A stretch of 64,000 bases of DNA from Aeoliella sp052161615 (GTDB taxonomy: Bacteria > Planctomycetota > Planctomycetia > Pirellulales > Lacipirellulaceae), in the NCBI RefSeq assembly GCF_052161615.1, contig NZ_CP197417.1, positions 4,588,001 through 4,652,000 of the forward strand. Direction: 5' to 3'. Below the pieces are notes generated by a model. That model had not been told where the DNA came from. It ran no database searches and worked only from the letters and a program-made list of their open reading frames with translations. Positions 26,744 through 35,848 of the stretch are shown here, piece by piece (the first letter of the stretch is position 1; the number at the start of each line of letters is the position of its first letter). Position numbers and translations under genes: made by a program.

Positions 26744-27361
26744 CTACACGAGGTAGATCGGAAGCTGCACGCCGACGTTCGGCTCGAGAGATTCGGGTTC
26801 GACCACGGCGCCGTTGTAGTAGTAGTCGGAATCGTACAGGCGATCGCGGACTTCGCCACGCTCACGGTAGTCGGGAGCGGTGCGAACAAGTTGCAGCTCG
26901 TCTTCAACTTCGACGAGGTCGCGATCGTAGCGAACGCCATTGAACTGGCGGCGGGCTTCTTCGCGGCGGAACAGGGGGCGATACGCACGGCGAGGGACGC
27001 GGGCGTAGCCGTGATTCACGGCTTCGACGGCCCACTTGGTGAGCAGCGTGCGGATGACGGTGAGCGACTGACCGCCGGTGCGATCGAGCACCACGGCCTT
27101 CGCGTCACGCCAGCGGGCGTCGCTGCGGCAGAGCTCGAGAAACTCAACCCCAGAGTTCGTCAGGCGGACGTAGGTGACGTTGGTCGCGTGACGCTCCAGC
27201 TCCTTCACGAAGCCAGCGTCCACCAGCAGGCGAACGTGGTAACGCAGGCGGTCGTCGGCTTCGGTCGCCAGGCCGCTACGCAGGGTATTGATGGCGCACT
27301 CGGGGCCGTGGGCTTCGAGGTCCAAGAGCAGTTGCCGGCAGAGATCGATATCGCGTTTCAT
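26744..27361 (-). CDS. DUF2513 family protein
   Basis: A 205-residue soluble protein. The N-terminal part MKRDIDLCRQLLLDLE, followed by YHVRLLVDAGFVKELE and VRLTNSGVEFLELC, forms the winged-helix-like DUF2513 domain often met in phage and mobile-element contexts. The C-terminal half is tyrosine/arginine-rich (RLYDSDYYYNG) and has no family I know. ATG 27361 is supported by GGAGG nine bases upstream; the frame extends further to 27481. A DNA-binding role is plausible but unproven. It stands between the membrane protein and the protease gene on the same strand. Confidence 0.75.
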   Translation of the reverse strand: MKRDIDLCRQLLLDLEAHGPECAINTLRSGLATEADDRLRYHVRLLVDAGFVKELERHATNVTYVRLTNSGVEFLELCRSDARWRDAKAVVLDRTGGQSLTVIRTLLTKWAVEAVNHGYARVPRRAYRPLFRREEARRQFNGVRYDRDLVEVEDELQLVRTAPDYRERGEVRDRLYDSDYYYNGAVVEPESLEPNVGVQLPIYLV

Positions 27362-27540
27362 CGGGGTGCACCTCCATATGCACGCAGGATAGTTGGGTCG
27401 CCATGCGTCCGCTGCGGAGCGGTCGCTAGCAAGTGGATTGTCGCGGTCCGCGCAGCTTCCACGCGCGGGTCCGGGGGGCATCTTCCTCGCAATCGCCGAT
27501 GAGGGTCAATAGCGTTTCGCTACGCACGAGAGTGCTAGCA

Positions 27541-28275
27541 CTAGGGTGCGGCGGGAGGTGCGGGCTGCCAGAGCGGGGTGGGCGACTCGCCGCGATCGAC
27601 GGACGTGGGCCATGCGCCTTGGCGAGCTTCGAGATTGAGCTGGAACGTCGAGTTATCTCGGCGACTCGGGATCATGCCACGACTCGGCTGCCCGCCACCT
27701 TCGGTGCCCGCCTGGGGAAAGAAGTCAACGGCGTTCTCGCTGGTGGAACGGGCGCGAATCGGCAGGAGCAGATGATGCCACTCACCGTCGTGGTTGGGGA
27801 ATTCGCAGTCGATGACGAACAGATGATCGAGCGAACCATCGGCGCGGCGATAGAGTTCTTCGCGGAACGAGTAGTTGCAGTCCTGCTCGCCCCGATGGAC
27901 ACCGGTGGGTCCTTGCTGCGACCAGATGAGTTCGGCACCCTCGCCCGCAAGATTCGGGTTGGCGGTCACGGGTACGGCGAGTGGCGGGAGATTAGTCGCA
28001 CCCAAAAGGTCGTTCCACTTCACCTCATTGGCACCGGTGCCAATTCGCCGATCGCCGACGAAGACCACAATGTCGCGACTGGAGTGCAACTTGAGTCCAC
28101 CCAGAAGCCCCAGATCGTTTCGCGAGAGCGGAGTGGTGAAAACTATTGTCGACACCAAACCGAACGCTAGAGCCAGCCCACCGAGCAGCAGCACCACGCC
28201 GAGTTTGCCCGACCAACCATGGTACCGACGTTCCACTGACTCCATCTGGCCAGCTTTTGCGACCGTTGGGTTCAT
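27541..28275 (-). CDS. Single-pass membrane hypothetical protein (244 aa)
   Basis: A short cytoplasmic start, one membrane segment at about 25-48 (GVVLLLGGLALAFGLVSTIV), and an outer domain of about 190 residues with segments HSSRDIVVFVGDRRIG and DHLFVIDCEFPNHDGEWHH. The Pro-rich tail ends QPAPPAAP. No recognised family. It is followed 180 bases downstream by the DUF2513 gene and preceded by the SDR gene; no operon signal is clear. Confidence 0.7.
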   Translation of the reverse strand: MNPTVAKAGQMESVERRYHGWSGKLGVVLLLGGLALAFGLVSTIVFTTPLSRNDLGLLGGLKLHSSRDIVVFVGDRRIGTGANEVKWNDLLGATNLPPLAVPVTANPNLAGEGAELIWSQQGPTGVHRGEQDCNYSFREELYRRADGSLDHLFVIDCEFPNHDGEWHHLLLPIRARSTSENAVDFFPQAGTEGGGQPSRGMIPSRRDNSTFQLNLEARQGAWPTSVDRGESPTPLWQPAPPAAP

Positions 28276-28339
28276 GGCATGGTGCGGGGGGTCGGTGAAA
28301 CGTGAAGACGACGGGCTCGTTGCCCGCGAGAACTACCTA

Positions 28340-29095
28340 CTAATAGATAGTGCGTCCCCCGTTAACGTCCAGGGTCGCCCCGGTGACGAAGCCCGCCTCT
28401 TCGCTCACCAGGTAGAGCAGGGCGTTAGCGATATCGTCCGGTTTGCCGAAGTGGCCAATGGGCGAAGTGGCGAGGTAGCCGGCACGATCCTCTTCGGTGG
28501 CTCCCTCGTGACGTTCGACCGGAATCCAGCCGGGGGCAATGATGTTTACCGTCACACCGTAGGGAGCGAACTCCCGGGCGTTGCTGCGGGCGAGGCCCGT
28601 CTGGCCACCCTTGGCGGAGGCGTAGGGGCAAAAGTCGGCCCACGAGCCAGGGAAGACTTCGCTGGTCAGGTGGACGATACGCCCCCAACCTTGCTCGCGC
28701 ATGTGAGGCAGGCAGGCTTGTGTGAGCAAGAACGGACTCTTCTGGAAAAAGTCGACCATCCGCTGGAAGAAGTCCCAGTCGTAGTCTTCGATCTTCTTGA
28801 GTGGCTGCTCGCAAGTCGCGTTGGGGACCAGGATGTCCACGGCTCCGATTTGCGATTCGATTTCGCCGAGCATGCGGGCGATCTCGGCCTTGTCGGTCAC
28901 GTCGGCACGCACCAGGCAATGCTCGCCACCGATGGCCTTGAGTTCGGCGAACGACTTCTCGGCGAGTTCGGCGTTGCCGTAGTAGTTCATCGCGACGCGG
29001 GCACCATTGGCGGCCAGCTTCAAGGCCATCTGCTTGCCGAGGCCACGAGTACTACCAGTGACGAGGGCGACGCGATTGTTGATCGTAAAAGGCAT
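28340..29095 (-). CDS. Short-chain dehydrogenase/reductase (FabG-like)
   Basis: A 251-residue classical SDR oxidoreductase that uses NAD(P)H. The Rossmann motif TGSTRGLG spans 13-20, and the active site comprises Ser145 (LTSEV), Tyr158 and Lys162 (YASAK). The C-terminal GFVTGATLDVNGGRTIY is typical. One atypical point is PNATCEQPL where NNAG is usual: the conserved Asn-Ala-Gly is replaced by Asn-Ala-Thr. The substrate is unknown; the neighbourhood of DUF1501 and cytochrome/DUF1549 genes suggests sugar or acyl derivatives, but this is only context. Confidence 0.9.
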   Translation of the reverse strand: MPFTINNRVALVTGSTRGLGKQMALKLAANGARVAMNYYGNAELAEKSFAELKAIGGEHCLVRADVTDKAEIARMLGEIESQIGAVDILVPNATCEQPLKKIEDYDWDFFQRMVDFFQKSPFLLTQACLPHMREQGWGRIVHLTSEVFPGSWADFCPYASAKGGQTGLARSNAREFAPYGVTVNIIAPGWIPVERHEGATEEDRAGYLATSPIGHFGKPDDIANALLYLVSEEAGFVTGATLDVNGGRTIY

Positions 29096-29152
29096 ACTTT
29101 GAGCGCAGTTGAAGTAGGGACGATTCGGTAATGCTTCGTTCGCACGACCTTG

Positions 29153-30613
29153 TTAGGCGATGATCTCGTGGATCGGCTGGACAGATTCAACGCCGACCAA
29201 CTTTTGATCCAAGCCATTATAGAAGTAGCTCAGGTGGTTCGGGTCAAGCCCCAACTGCTGAAGCATCGTGGCGTGCAGCTCTTTGACGGCGATTGGACGA
29301 TCGGCGGCGCGGCTGCCGAGTTCGTCGGTGCTGCCGAGGCTCATGCCACCTTTGATGCCACCGCCCGCCATCCACATGGTGAAGCCATAACTGTTGTGGT
29401 CGCGGCCCGTACCATTTTCGTACTCCGCGGTAGGTTGGCGGCCAAACTCACCGCCCCAGACGATGAGCGTCTCGTCGAGCATGCCCCGCTGCTTGAGGTC
29501 GCGAAGTAAGGCGGCGATTGGTTGGTCGGTTTCGGCGGCGTGCTTGTTGTGGTTGAATTCGAGGTCGCCGTGGGCGTCCCAGTTGTGGTCGATATGGTTA
29601 CCGCCAGAGTAAACCTGAATGAATCGCACGCCGCGCTCCACCAGTCGGCGGGCGAGCAGGCACTGCGAACCAAAGTGATGCGTCGGTTCACGACCTACGC
29701 CATACATGTCGAGCGTGCCTTGTGATTCTTGAGCGAAGTCGACCGCCTCGGGAGCCGAGACCTGCATCTTGTACGCAAGCTCGTAGCTGGCGATGCGTGC
29801 GGCGAGGTCCGAGTTGTCGGCTCGCGTTGCCATGTGCCGACGATTGATGGTGGCGAGCGCATCGAGGGTGTCGCGTTGTTGCTCGCGAGTGGTTCCTTCG
29901 GGGCGAGCGAGATTCAGCACGGGAGCGCCCTGGTGCTTAAAAGTCGCACCCTGGTAGGTCGCTGGCATGTAGCCACTCGACCAGTTCTTCGCGCCGGAGA
30001 TCGGACCACCCGTGGGATCGAGCATCACCACGAAGCCGGGCAGATTTTGATTGACGGTACCGAGGCCGTAGTTGACCCACGATCCCATCGCGGGGCTACC
30101 CGAGATCAGTTTGCCGGAGTTCATCATCAGCATCGCCGAGCCATGAATCGGCGAGTCGGCGGTCATCGAATGCAGGAAGGCGATGTCGTCGACGCACTGG
30201 GCCGTGTGGGGGAATAAATCGCTCACCCACTTGCCGCACTCGCCATATTGTTTGAACTTCCAACGTGGCTCGACGATGCGACCTTCGTTGCGCTTTCCGC
30301 CGCGTCCAAAGGTGCTGACGGCAATGGTTTTGTTGTCCATGCCGACCATGCCCGGCTTGTAGTCGAACGTGTCGATGTGGCTGGGGCCGCCGTACATGAA
30401 CAGGAAGATTACGCTTTTCGCCTTACCAATCGCAGCGGGCGGCTTTGGAGCGAGCGGATTCGACTCGGGGACGGCGATCGACGACGCGTTCGCCGACTTG
30501 CCAAAGAAGCCGTCCGTAGCGAGCATGCCGGCGAGCGCCGTCGCACCAAAGCCGGCTCCGGTTTCCCAAAGGAATTCGCGCCGCGTGCGGTTGCAGAAAT
30601 TGCGAGTGCTCAT
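29153..30613 (-). CDS. DUF1501 family protein (sulfatase-like fold, Tat-exported)
   Basis: A 486-residue protein exported by the Tat pathway: the N-terminus has RTRREFLWETGAGFGATALA. The body shows DUF1501 motifs (VIFLFMYGGPSHIDTFDYKP, SPIHGSAMLMMNSG, VWGGEFGRQPTAEY, GRDHNSYGFTMWMAGGGI), related to the alkaline-phosphatase/sulfatase fold. These are extremely abundant in planctomycetes, almost always next to a DUF1549/DUF1553 partner, as here (23-base gap to 30637). The pair probably forms a periplasmic complex of unknown activity. Start and length are normal. Confidence 0.93.
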   Translation of the reverse strand: MSTRNFCNRTRREFLWETGAGFGATALAGMLATDGFFGKSANASSIAVPESNPLAPKPPAAIGKAKSVIFLFMYGGPSHIDTFDYKPGMVGMDNKTIAVSTFGRGGKRNEGRIVEPRWKFKQYGECGKWVSDLFPHTAQCVDDIAFLHSMTADSPIHGSAMLMMNSGKLISGSPAMGSWVNYGLGTVNQNLPGFVVMLDPTGGPISGAKNWSSGYMPATYQGATFKHQGAPVLNLARPEGTTREQQRDTLDALATINRRHMATRADNSDLAARIASYELAYKMQVSAPEAVDFAQESQGTLDMYGVGREPTHHFGSQCLLARRLVERGVRFIQVYSGGNHIDHNWDAHGDLEFNHNKHAAETDQPIAALLRDLKQRGMLDETLIVWGGEFGRQPTAEYENGTGRDHNSYGFTMWMAGGGIKGGMSLGSTDELGSRAADRPIAVKELHATMLQQLGLDPNHLSYFYNGLDQKLVGVESVQPIHEIIA

Positions 30614-30636
30614 ATCGAATGCCTCCGCGGCATGCC

Positions 30637-33084
30637 TTAATCAAGGAATACGAATTCGTTCAGGTTCAGCACCATCAGGCAGAACTGCTGCATCGCCTTG
30701 TCCGCGGGCAGGCCATGTTCGGTTTGGTACTTGTCAATAAGTGCTAGGCTGTCAGCGACCGTCTCGTCGTCGGCTTCGTGGCCGAGGGCGAGCAGCAGTG
30801 CGTGGCGGACTTGCGCTTCGGCAGAACCGCTTTGGGTTTCATCTTGCACACGGCGAGACAAATTGCGGGCCTCGGTTTGCATGAACTCGCCGTGCAAAAG
30901 ATTGAGTGCCTGCGCGGCTTGCGTGGTGTTGAAGCGTGCCTCGCAACTGGTATCGGTTTCGGGGAAATCGAACACCGAGAGCTCGGGCATCACGAGACTA
31001 CGTTTCACGTGCACGTAGATGCTACGCCGCGCGGCCGAGCGCGGGGTAGAAGTATCCCAGTCCTTGCCGGGCTGACTTTGAGTGGCGAGCACTTCGTCGG
31101 ATAGCTTGGGGTAGACGCTCGGTCCATAAAGCTGCTCGTTCAACTTGCCCGAGACGTACAGCACGCTGTCGCGGAGCTCCTCGGCAGTGAGGCGTCGCAT
31201 GTCGAACCGCCAGAACAGATCATTCGCCGGATCGGCGGCCAAGCCTTCGGGCGTGGCGGTGCTTGCCATCTGGTAAGTGTTCGACAGCAGGATCAGTCGA
31301 TGCAGTGGCTTTAGCTTCCAGTCGTTGTCGATCAAGTAGAACGAGAGCCAATCAAGCAACTCGGGGTGCGTTGGCGGGGTACCGAGCAAGCCGAAGTTGC
31401 TGGAGCTTCGAACGATGCCACGACCGAAATGGTGCTGCCAGACGCGGTTGGCCATCACGCGGCCGGTGAGCATGTTGTCGGGGCTCGTGATCCAATCGGC
31501 GAGCACGCGGCGACGCCCCGCAGAATGCGCATCGGGGGCCGCCTCGGGAATCTTCGGCGCCGGGGTGCCAAATAACTCAGGGAACGCTGGCTGCACAACA
31601 TCACCCGGCACGTGGGGATTGCCGCGCATCATCACGGTGGTCGGCTCGGGGCGTGGCTCGCACACGGCGAGCGACATTACCCACTCGGCGTCAGGCAACT
31701 CCCGATCGTCGCGCCGGAGCTCGCGACGTTCGCGCTGCAAACCGGCGTACTCTTCGGCTTCGGGCTCGGTAAGGTACTCGGCGAGCTTCTCGCGGAGCAA
31801 TGCGCGGCGGTCGTGCGTTTCCGAGCGATGCTGATCGGTGGAGGACATTCGCTTGATGCCGGCCTCTTCGATCTCGTGGGCGCGAGCTGCCACTTCGAGC
31901 TGGCGAGCCGCGATCTGCTGGCGACGCTTCGCGAGTTCGGGGGGCGAGCAGTCCTTGAGGCTGTGGAGCTTCGGATCGCGATGATGAGGCAACGCGTAAG
32001 GTGTCACGTCGGCGAAGAACGACACCATGCTGTAATAGTCGGTCTGTGGCATGGGGTCGATCTTGTGATCGTGGCACCGAGCACAACCGACCGTTAGCCC
32101 AAGAAACGCCTGCCCCGTGGTGGAGACGATATTGTCGATGTCGTCGGCCTGCGACTGCACGGGGTCAGCCGGCTCGTCGTCCCAGGTGCCGAGACGGTAG
32201 TAACCGGTGGCGGTGATCGTCTCCGTGGTGACTTCGTCGAGTTCGTCGCCGGCGAGTTGCTCGCGGACAAATTGATCGTAAGGTTTGTCGTCGTTCAGCG
32301 AGCGAATGACGTAGTCGCGGTACTTCCAGATGTAGGGCTTCGTGGCGTCGCGCTCGAAGCTGTTCGACTCGGCATAGCGGACGAGGTCCAACCAGTGCCG
32401 CGCCCATTTTTCGCCATAGCGCGGCGAGGCGAGCAGTTTGTCGACCAGCCGCTCGTAAGCATCTGGCGATTCGTCAGCGAGGAACTCGTTGAGCTCGTCC
32501 TGCGTGGGAGGCAGGCCCGTGATGTCGTAGTACACGCGTCGAGCGAGCGTGCGGCGATCGGCCGGCAGAGAAGGCTTCAGGCCTTTGGCTTCTAGCTTGG
32601 CAAGCACGAACGCGTCGACCGGATTCGCTACCCACTCGTTGGCTTTCACCGTCGGCGGCTCGGAACGCTTTGGCGGGACGAACGCCCAATGCTTCTCGTA
32701 CGTGCCACCTTGGGCGATCCATTGGCGGAGCAGTTCGACTTCGGAGTCCTTGAGCGGCTTGCCTTCGGGGGGCATCCGCTCGCCCTCTTCATGGCTCAGC
32801 ACCCGGCGAATGAGTTCGCTCTCGTCAGGGTTCCCCGCGATGATCGCAGGCATGCCAGAATCGGGCTCACCATGGGCGGATTCTTCGAGATGCAGGCCTA
32901 GGCTGCTTTCGGCAACGTCGGGACCGTGGCACGAAAAGCACTTCGCGGCCAAGAGCGGCTGAATCTGCCGGGCGTAGCTCACAGGCTCTTCGGCGGCCGA
33001 GCTATCGGCGGCCATCGGCCATCCCGCAATGGAGAGTCCGAGCAACCAGAGAGCCGAATATCGGATGCGAGTATTCACAAGCAT
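30637..33084 (-). CDS. Planctomycete cytochrome C / DUF1549 / DUF1553 protein
   Basis: An 815-residue exported protein of the type called PSD1 or planctomycete cytochrome protein. After a signal peptide comes a c-type cytochrome domain with one haem site, CFSCH (Cys49, Cys52, His53). Then DUF1549 (WAFVPPKRSEPPTVK, RRVYYDITGLPPTQDELNEF, YGEKWARHWLDLVRYAES) and DUF1553 (RRVLADWITSPDNMLTGRVM, RVWQHHFGRGIVR). Downstream, 23 bases away, is its usual DUF1501 partner. The frame extends to 33261 but ATG 33084 precedes the signal peptide. The pair is presumably made together; the redox partner and substrate are unknown. Confidence 0.92.
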   Translation of the reverse strand: MLVNTRIRYSALWLLGLSIAGWPMAADSSAAEEPVSYARQIQPLLAAKCFSCHGPDVAESSLGLHLEESAHGEPDSGMPAIIAGNPDESELIRRVLSHEEGERMPPEGKPLKDSEVELLRQWIAQGGTYEKHWAFVPPKRSEPPTVKANEWVANPVDAFVLAKLEAKGLKPSLPADRRTLARRVYYDITGLPPTQDELNEFLADESPDAYERLVDKLLASPRYGEKWARHWLDLVRYAESNSFERDATKPYIWKYRDYVIRSLNDDKPYDQFVREQLAGDELDEVTTETITATGYYRLGTWDDEPADPVQSQADDIDNIVSTTGQAFLGLTVGCARCHDHKIDPMPQTDYYSMVSFFADVTPYALPHHRDPKLHSLKDCSPPELAKRRQQIAARQLEVAARAHEIEEAGIKRMSSTDQHRSETHDRRALLREKLAEYLTEPEAEEYAGLQRERRELRRDDRELPDAEWVMSLAVCEPRPEPTTVMMRGNPHVPGDVVQPAFPELFGTPAPKIPEAAPDAHSAGRRRVLADWITSPDNMLTGRVMANRVWQHHFGRGIVRSSSNFGLLGTPPTHPELLDWLSFYLIDNDWKLKPLHRLILLSNTYQMASTATPEGLAADPANDLFWRFDMRRLTAEELRDSVLYVSGKLNEQLYGPSVYPKLSDEVLATQSQPGKDWDTSTPRSAARRSIYVHVKRSLVMPELSVFDFPETDTSCEARFNTTQAAQALNLLHGEFMQTEARNLSRRVQDETQSGSAEAQVRHALLLALGHEADDETVADSLALIDKYQTEHGLPADKAMQQFCLMVLNLNEFVFLD

Positions 33085-33393
33085 TGAACGCCTGGGTGGC
33101 GGGAGGGAAGGCCGGAGGGGGGGAACGGGAAGCCGCCGCTTTTGGCCTGCAGTGGGACACCGCCGCCAGCAGTGGTTAGCCACCCGCTTGCTATACGGCT
33201 CGCGACGTAAAATCGGAGCTGATAATCCGGGATTTTCGCATAAACGCATCGAAGACGGCAACTATATATCCCGAAATCTTTTAGGTTTCTGACTCTCAGA
33301 ATTCCGCCGCCGCTTGGAAAAACCGCACTTCCCGGCAGTCTCAATTCACTAAACTGGCGGTTATTCCACGGAAACACGAGTTGAGAGTCCCCA

Positions 33394-34674
33394 ATGGGAA
33401 ACACCCCCCCGAATGCCACGGACATCGAACAGCGTATTTCCCAATTGTACGAGAGCGAGTCGCGGCGGGTGTTCGCAACGCTGGTTCGGCTGCTAGGCGA
33501 CTTCGACTTGGCGGAAGACGCCATGCACGAAGCGTTCGCCTCGGCCGTGACCAAGTGGCCCGTCGAAGGGGTGCCCGCCAACCCGCGGGCGTGGCTAGTA
33601 TCGGCCGGGCGGTTCAAGGCGATCGACGCCATGCGCCGCCGGGCCCGGTTCGATGCCCACATGGAGGAACTATCGCACCGATTCGAGCCGAGCCAACCGG
33701 CGATCGACGACCTGGACGAAGCACGTTTCAACGACGACCAATTGCGGCTCATCTTCACTTGCTGCCACCCGGCGATCTCGCCCGACGTTCAGGTCGCGCT
33801 CACGCTCCGCGAAGTGTGTGGCCTGAAGACCGAAGAAGTCGCTTCGGCATTCCTCTCGACCGCTCCAACCATTGCTCAGCGGATCGTCCGCGGCAAAGCG
33901 AAGATTCGCGATACGAACATTCCCTTCGTCGTGCCGCCCGTAGAAGAGCTACCCGACCGCTTGGATTCGGTACTCGCCGTGGTGTACTTGGTGTTCAACG
34001 AAGGTTACTCGGCATCGTCCGGCGACTCGGTGGTGCGAGGCGAATTATCCGGCGAAGCGATTCGCCTGGGGCGACTCTTGGTCGAACTGCTGCCCGATGC
34101 CGAGGCGATGGGACTACTCGCACTCATGCTGCTGCACGAGTCGCGACGTACCGCGCGAATGGACGCGGCCGGTGACCTCGTGTTGCTGGAGGATCAAGAT
34201 CGCTCGAAATGGAATCAAACGGCAATTCGCGAAGGTCGCGAGTGGGTGGCGCGGGCCATGGCCACCGGGCCGATTGGAACCTACACGCTTCAAGCAGCGA
34301 TCTCTGCCGTGCACGCCGTGGCGGCGACTCCCGACGCGACGGACTGGAATCAGATCGTCGGGCTATACGATCTGCTGCTCCGCGCTTCGCCCTCGCCGAT
34401 CGTCGAACTCAACCGAGCGGTCGCGATCGCCATGCGGGACGGGTACGAGGCGGGAGTCGCCGCAATCGACGCGATCTTCGAGCGGGGTGAACTCGCCAAT
34501 TACCATCTGGCGCATGCCGCTCGAGGAGATCTCTGCCGGCGGATGGGCCGGGTAGAGGAGGCCCGAACTGGATTCCAGCGTGCTTTTGAGCTCGCGCAGC
34601 AGGAGCCCGAGCGGCGTTTTCTCGCCCGGCGACTCGCGGAACTATCCGGTAAAAACCCAGATACATCGAGGTAA
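33394..34674 (+). CDS. ECF42-type RNA polymerase sigma factor
   Basis: A 426-residue sigma factor, twice the normal ECF length. Region 2 (RRVFATLVRLLGDFDLAEDA, then AWLVSAGRFKAIDAMRRR) and region 4 (LTLREVCGLKTEEVASAFL) occupy the first 180 residues. The long C-terminal half (about 190-426) contains DUF6596/TPR-like helices (VYLVFNEGYSASSG, LLALMLLHESRR, ELNRAVAIAMRDG, FQRAFELA). This architecture together with downstream DGPF/YCII proteins defines group ECF42, regulated by the C-terminal domain rather than a classical anti-sigma. The downstream genes at 34837-37299 are its likely targets. Confidence 0.93.
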   Translation: MGNTPPNATDIEQRISQLYESESRRVFATLVRLLGDFDLAEDAMHEAFASAVTKWPVEGVPANPRAWLVSAGRFKAIDAMRRRARFDAHMEELSHRFEPSQPAIDDLDEARFNDDQLRLIFTCCHPAISPDVQVALTLREVCGLKTEEVASAFLSTAPTIAQRIVRGKAKIRDTNIPFVVPPVEELPDRLDSVLAVVYLVFNEGYSASSGDSVVRGELSGEAIRLGRLLVELLPDAEAMGLLALMLLHESRRTARMDAAGDLVLLEDQDRSKWNQTAIREGREWVARAMATGPIGTYTLQAAISAVHAVAATPDATDWNQIVGLYDLLLRASPSPIVELNRAVAIAMRDGYEAGVAAIDAIFERGELANYHLAHAARGDLCRRMGRVEEARTGFQRAFELAQQEPERRFLARRLAELSGKNPDTSR

Positions 34675-34748
34675 GTCCCTGCCGCATGGGATGTTGCGAC
34701 AAGTACTCCGGTGGTCGTTTGGGATTTCTCGTTTTTTCTCGGGTGCCC

Positions 34749-34772
34749 TGTCGAATGGTGGCGGGGTCGTTC
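34749..34772 (+). promoter_or_regulatory. Candidate ECF42-type promoter before the first VOC gene
   Basis: TGTCGA (34749-34754), 13 bases, then CGTTC (34768-34772), about 65-90 bases before the ATG at 34837. ECF42 promoters have been described with a TGTCGA -35 element and a CG(A/T)C -10. The -35 is exact here, the -10 is off by one and the spacing is short, so this is tentative. Confidence 0.35.
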
Positions 34773-34836
34773 GGTTACTGGGTACAACGAGCAATTACAC
34801 GCTTATCCGTTCTACTTCTACTCAAGGAGACTCACG

Positions 34837-35328
34837 ATGTCGTTCGCCATCCCCGAAGGTTACGACGTACTTATCCCGCACCTGGTTTGCAGCCCCTGCA
34901 CCGAGGCCATCGAGTACTACAAGAAGGCGTTTGGGGCCGAGTCGGATTGCGCGATGATGTCGCCCGATGGCCAGCGTGTGATGCACGCCGAAGTGAAAAT
35001 CGGCAACAAGGTGTTCTTCCTGGCGGACGACTTCCCCGAGTACTGCGGTGGCGCTTCGCAAACACCGATCGCGCTGGGTGGCACACCGGTCACGATTCAC
35101 ATGTACGTCGAAGATTGCGACGCCGCGTTCAACAAGGCCGTGGCTGCCGGCGCAACGCCAAAGATGCCGCCGATGGACATGTTTTGGGGCGATCGCTATA
35201 GCCAAGTCACCGACCCGTTTGGTCATTGCTGGTCGCTCGCCACGCACATCCGCGACATGACACCCGAAGAGATGCAGCAGGAAATGGTCGAGGCGTTCGC
35301 GCAAGCCGACGCCGAGCATGCGTCGTAA
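34837..35328 (+). CDS. VOC family (PhnB/glyoxalase-like) protein
   Basis: A 163-residue VOC-superfamily protein. The fold begins IPHLVCSPCTEAIEYYKKAF and includes MHAEVKIGNKVFFLADDF, IHMYVEDCDAAF and WGDRYSQVTDPFGHCWSLAT, all typical PhnB-type positions. It may bind a small molecule and metal or act as a binding-only protein. AGGAG precedes the ATG by about eight bases. It is the first gene after the ECF42 sigma factor and probably under its control. Confidence 0.88.
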   Translation: MSFAIPEGYDVLIPHLVCSPCTEAIEYYKKAFGAESDCAMMSPDGQRVMHAEVKIGNKVFFLADDFPEYCGGASQTPIALGGTPVTIHMYVEDCDAAFNKAVAAGATPKMPPMDMFWGDRYSQVTDPFGHCWSLATHIRDMTPEEMQQEMVEAFAQADAEHAS

Positions 35329-35339
35329 TCCTGCGTTCG

Positions 35340-35382
35340 CTCTCTCCGAGTTCGAAGATCGGGCTCGGAGAGCCCTCCCACA
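35340..35382. repeat. Dispersed repeat family B, copy 1
   Basis: CTCTCCGAG (35342-35350) pairs with CTCGGAGAG (35364-35372), followed by CCCTCCCACA. The segment ATCGGGCTCGGAGAGCCCTC reappears as its reverse complement, with one base changed, within 54967-55016. Located between two genes of the ECF42 operon. Confidence 0.6.
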
Positions 35383-35420
35383 CTGAGTCGATGAAGGCCA
35401 CGGGCTAGGAGACAACGACG

Positions 35421-35810
35421 ATGAGATTCATCTGCATGGGTTACGCCGACGAGGCGAAGTTCGACGCGCTGCGGCCGGATCAGCTTGAGAAGATGATGAA
35501 CGAGTGCTTCGAGTACGACGACGAGCTCCGTCGCGGCGGGCACTTCCTGGGTGGCGAAGCGCTACAGAGCATCAAGAACAGCATCGCGCTGGAATGGCGT
35601 GACGGCAAAGTGGCGGTCACGGATGGTCCCTTTGCTGAAACCAAGGAACACGTCGGCGGCATTCTGTACCTTGAAGCTCGCGACCTGAATCACGCCATCG
35701 CCCTGATGTCGAAGCATCCTGGCGTGCGATTCGGGCACTGGGAGATTCGCCCCGCTGACGACTCGATCAACGAACTGGTTGCCAATCGCAGCCTGGCATT
35801 CCACGAATAA
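35421..35810 (+). CDS. DGPF/YCII-family protein 1
   Basis: A 129-residue YCII-like (DGPF) protein with the motif VTDGPFAETKEHVGG at about 73-87, and terminal strands MRFICMGYADE and RFGHWEIRPADD. DGPF proteins are the characteristic targets of ECF42 sigma factors; the molecular activity is not established. Start with AGGAGA upstream is natural. Part of the run 34837-37299. Confidence 0.9.
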   Translation: MRFICMGYADEAKFDALRPDQLEKMMNECFEYDDELRRGGHFLGGEALQSIKNSIALEWRDGKVAVTDGPFAETKEHVGGILYLEARDLNHAIALMSKHPGVRFGHWEIRPADDSINELVANRSLAFHE

Positions 35811-35848
35811 ATAGCAACCACAGCTTGTGTTTTAGAAAGGGAAGAGCA

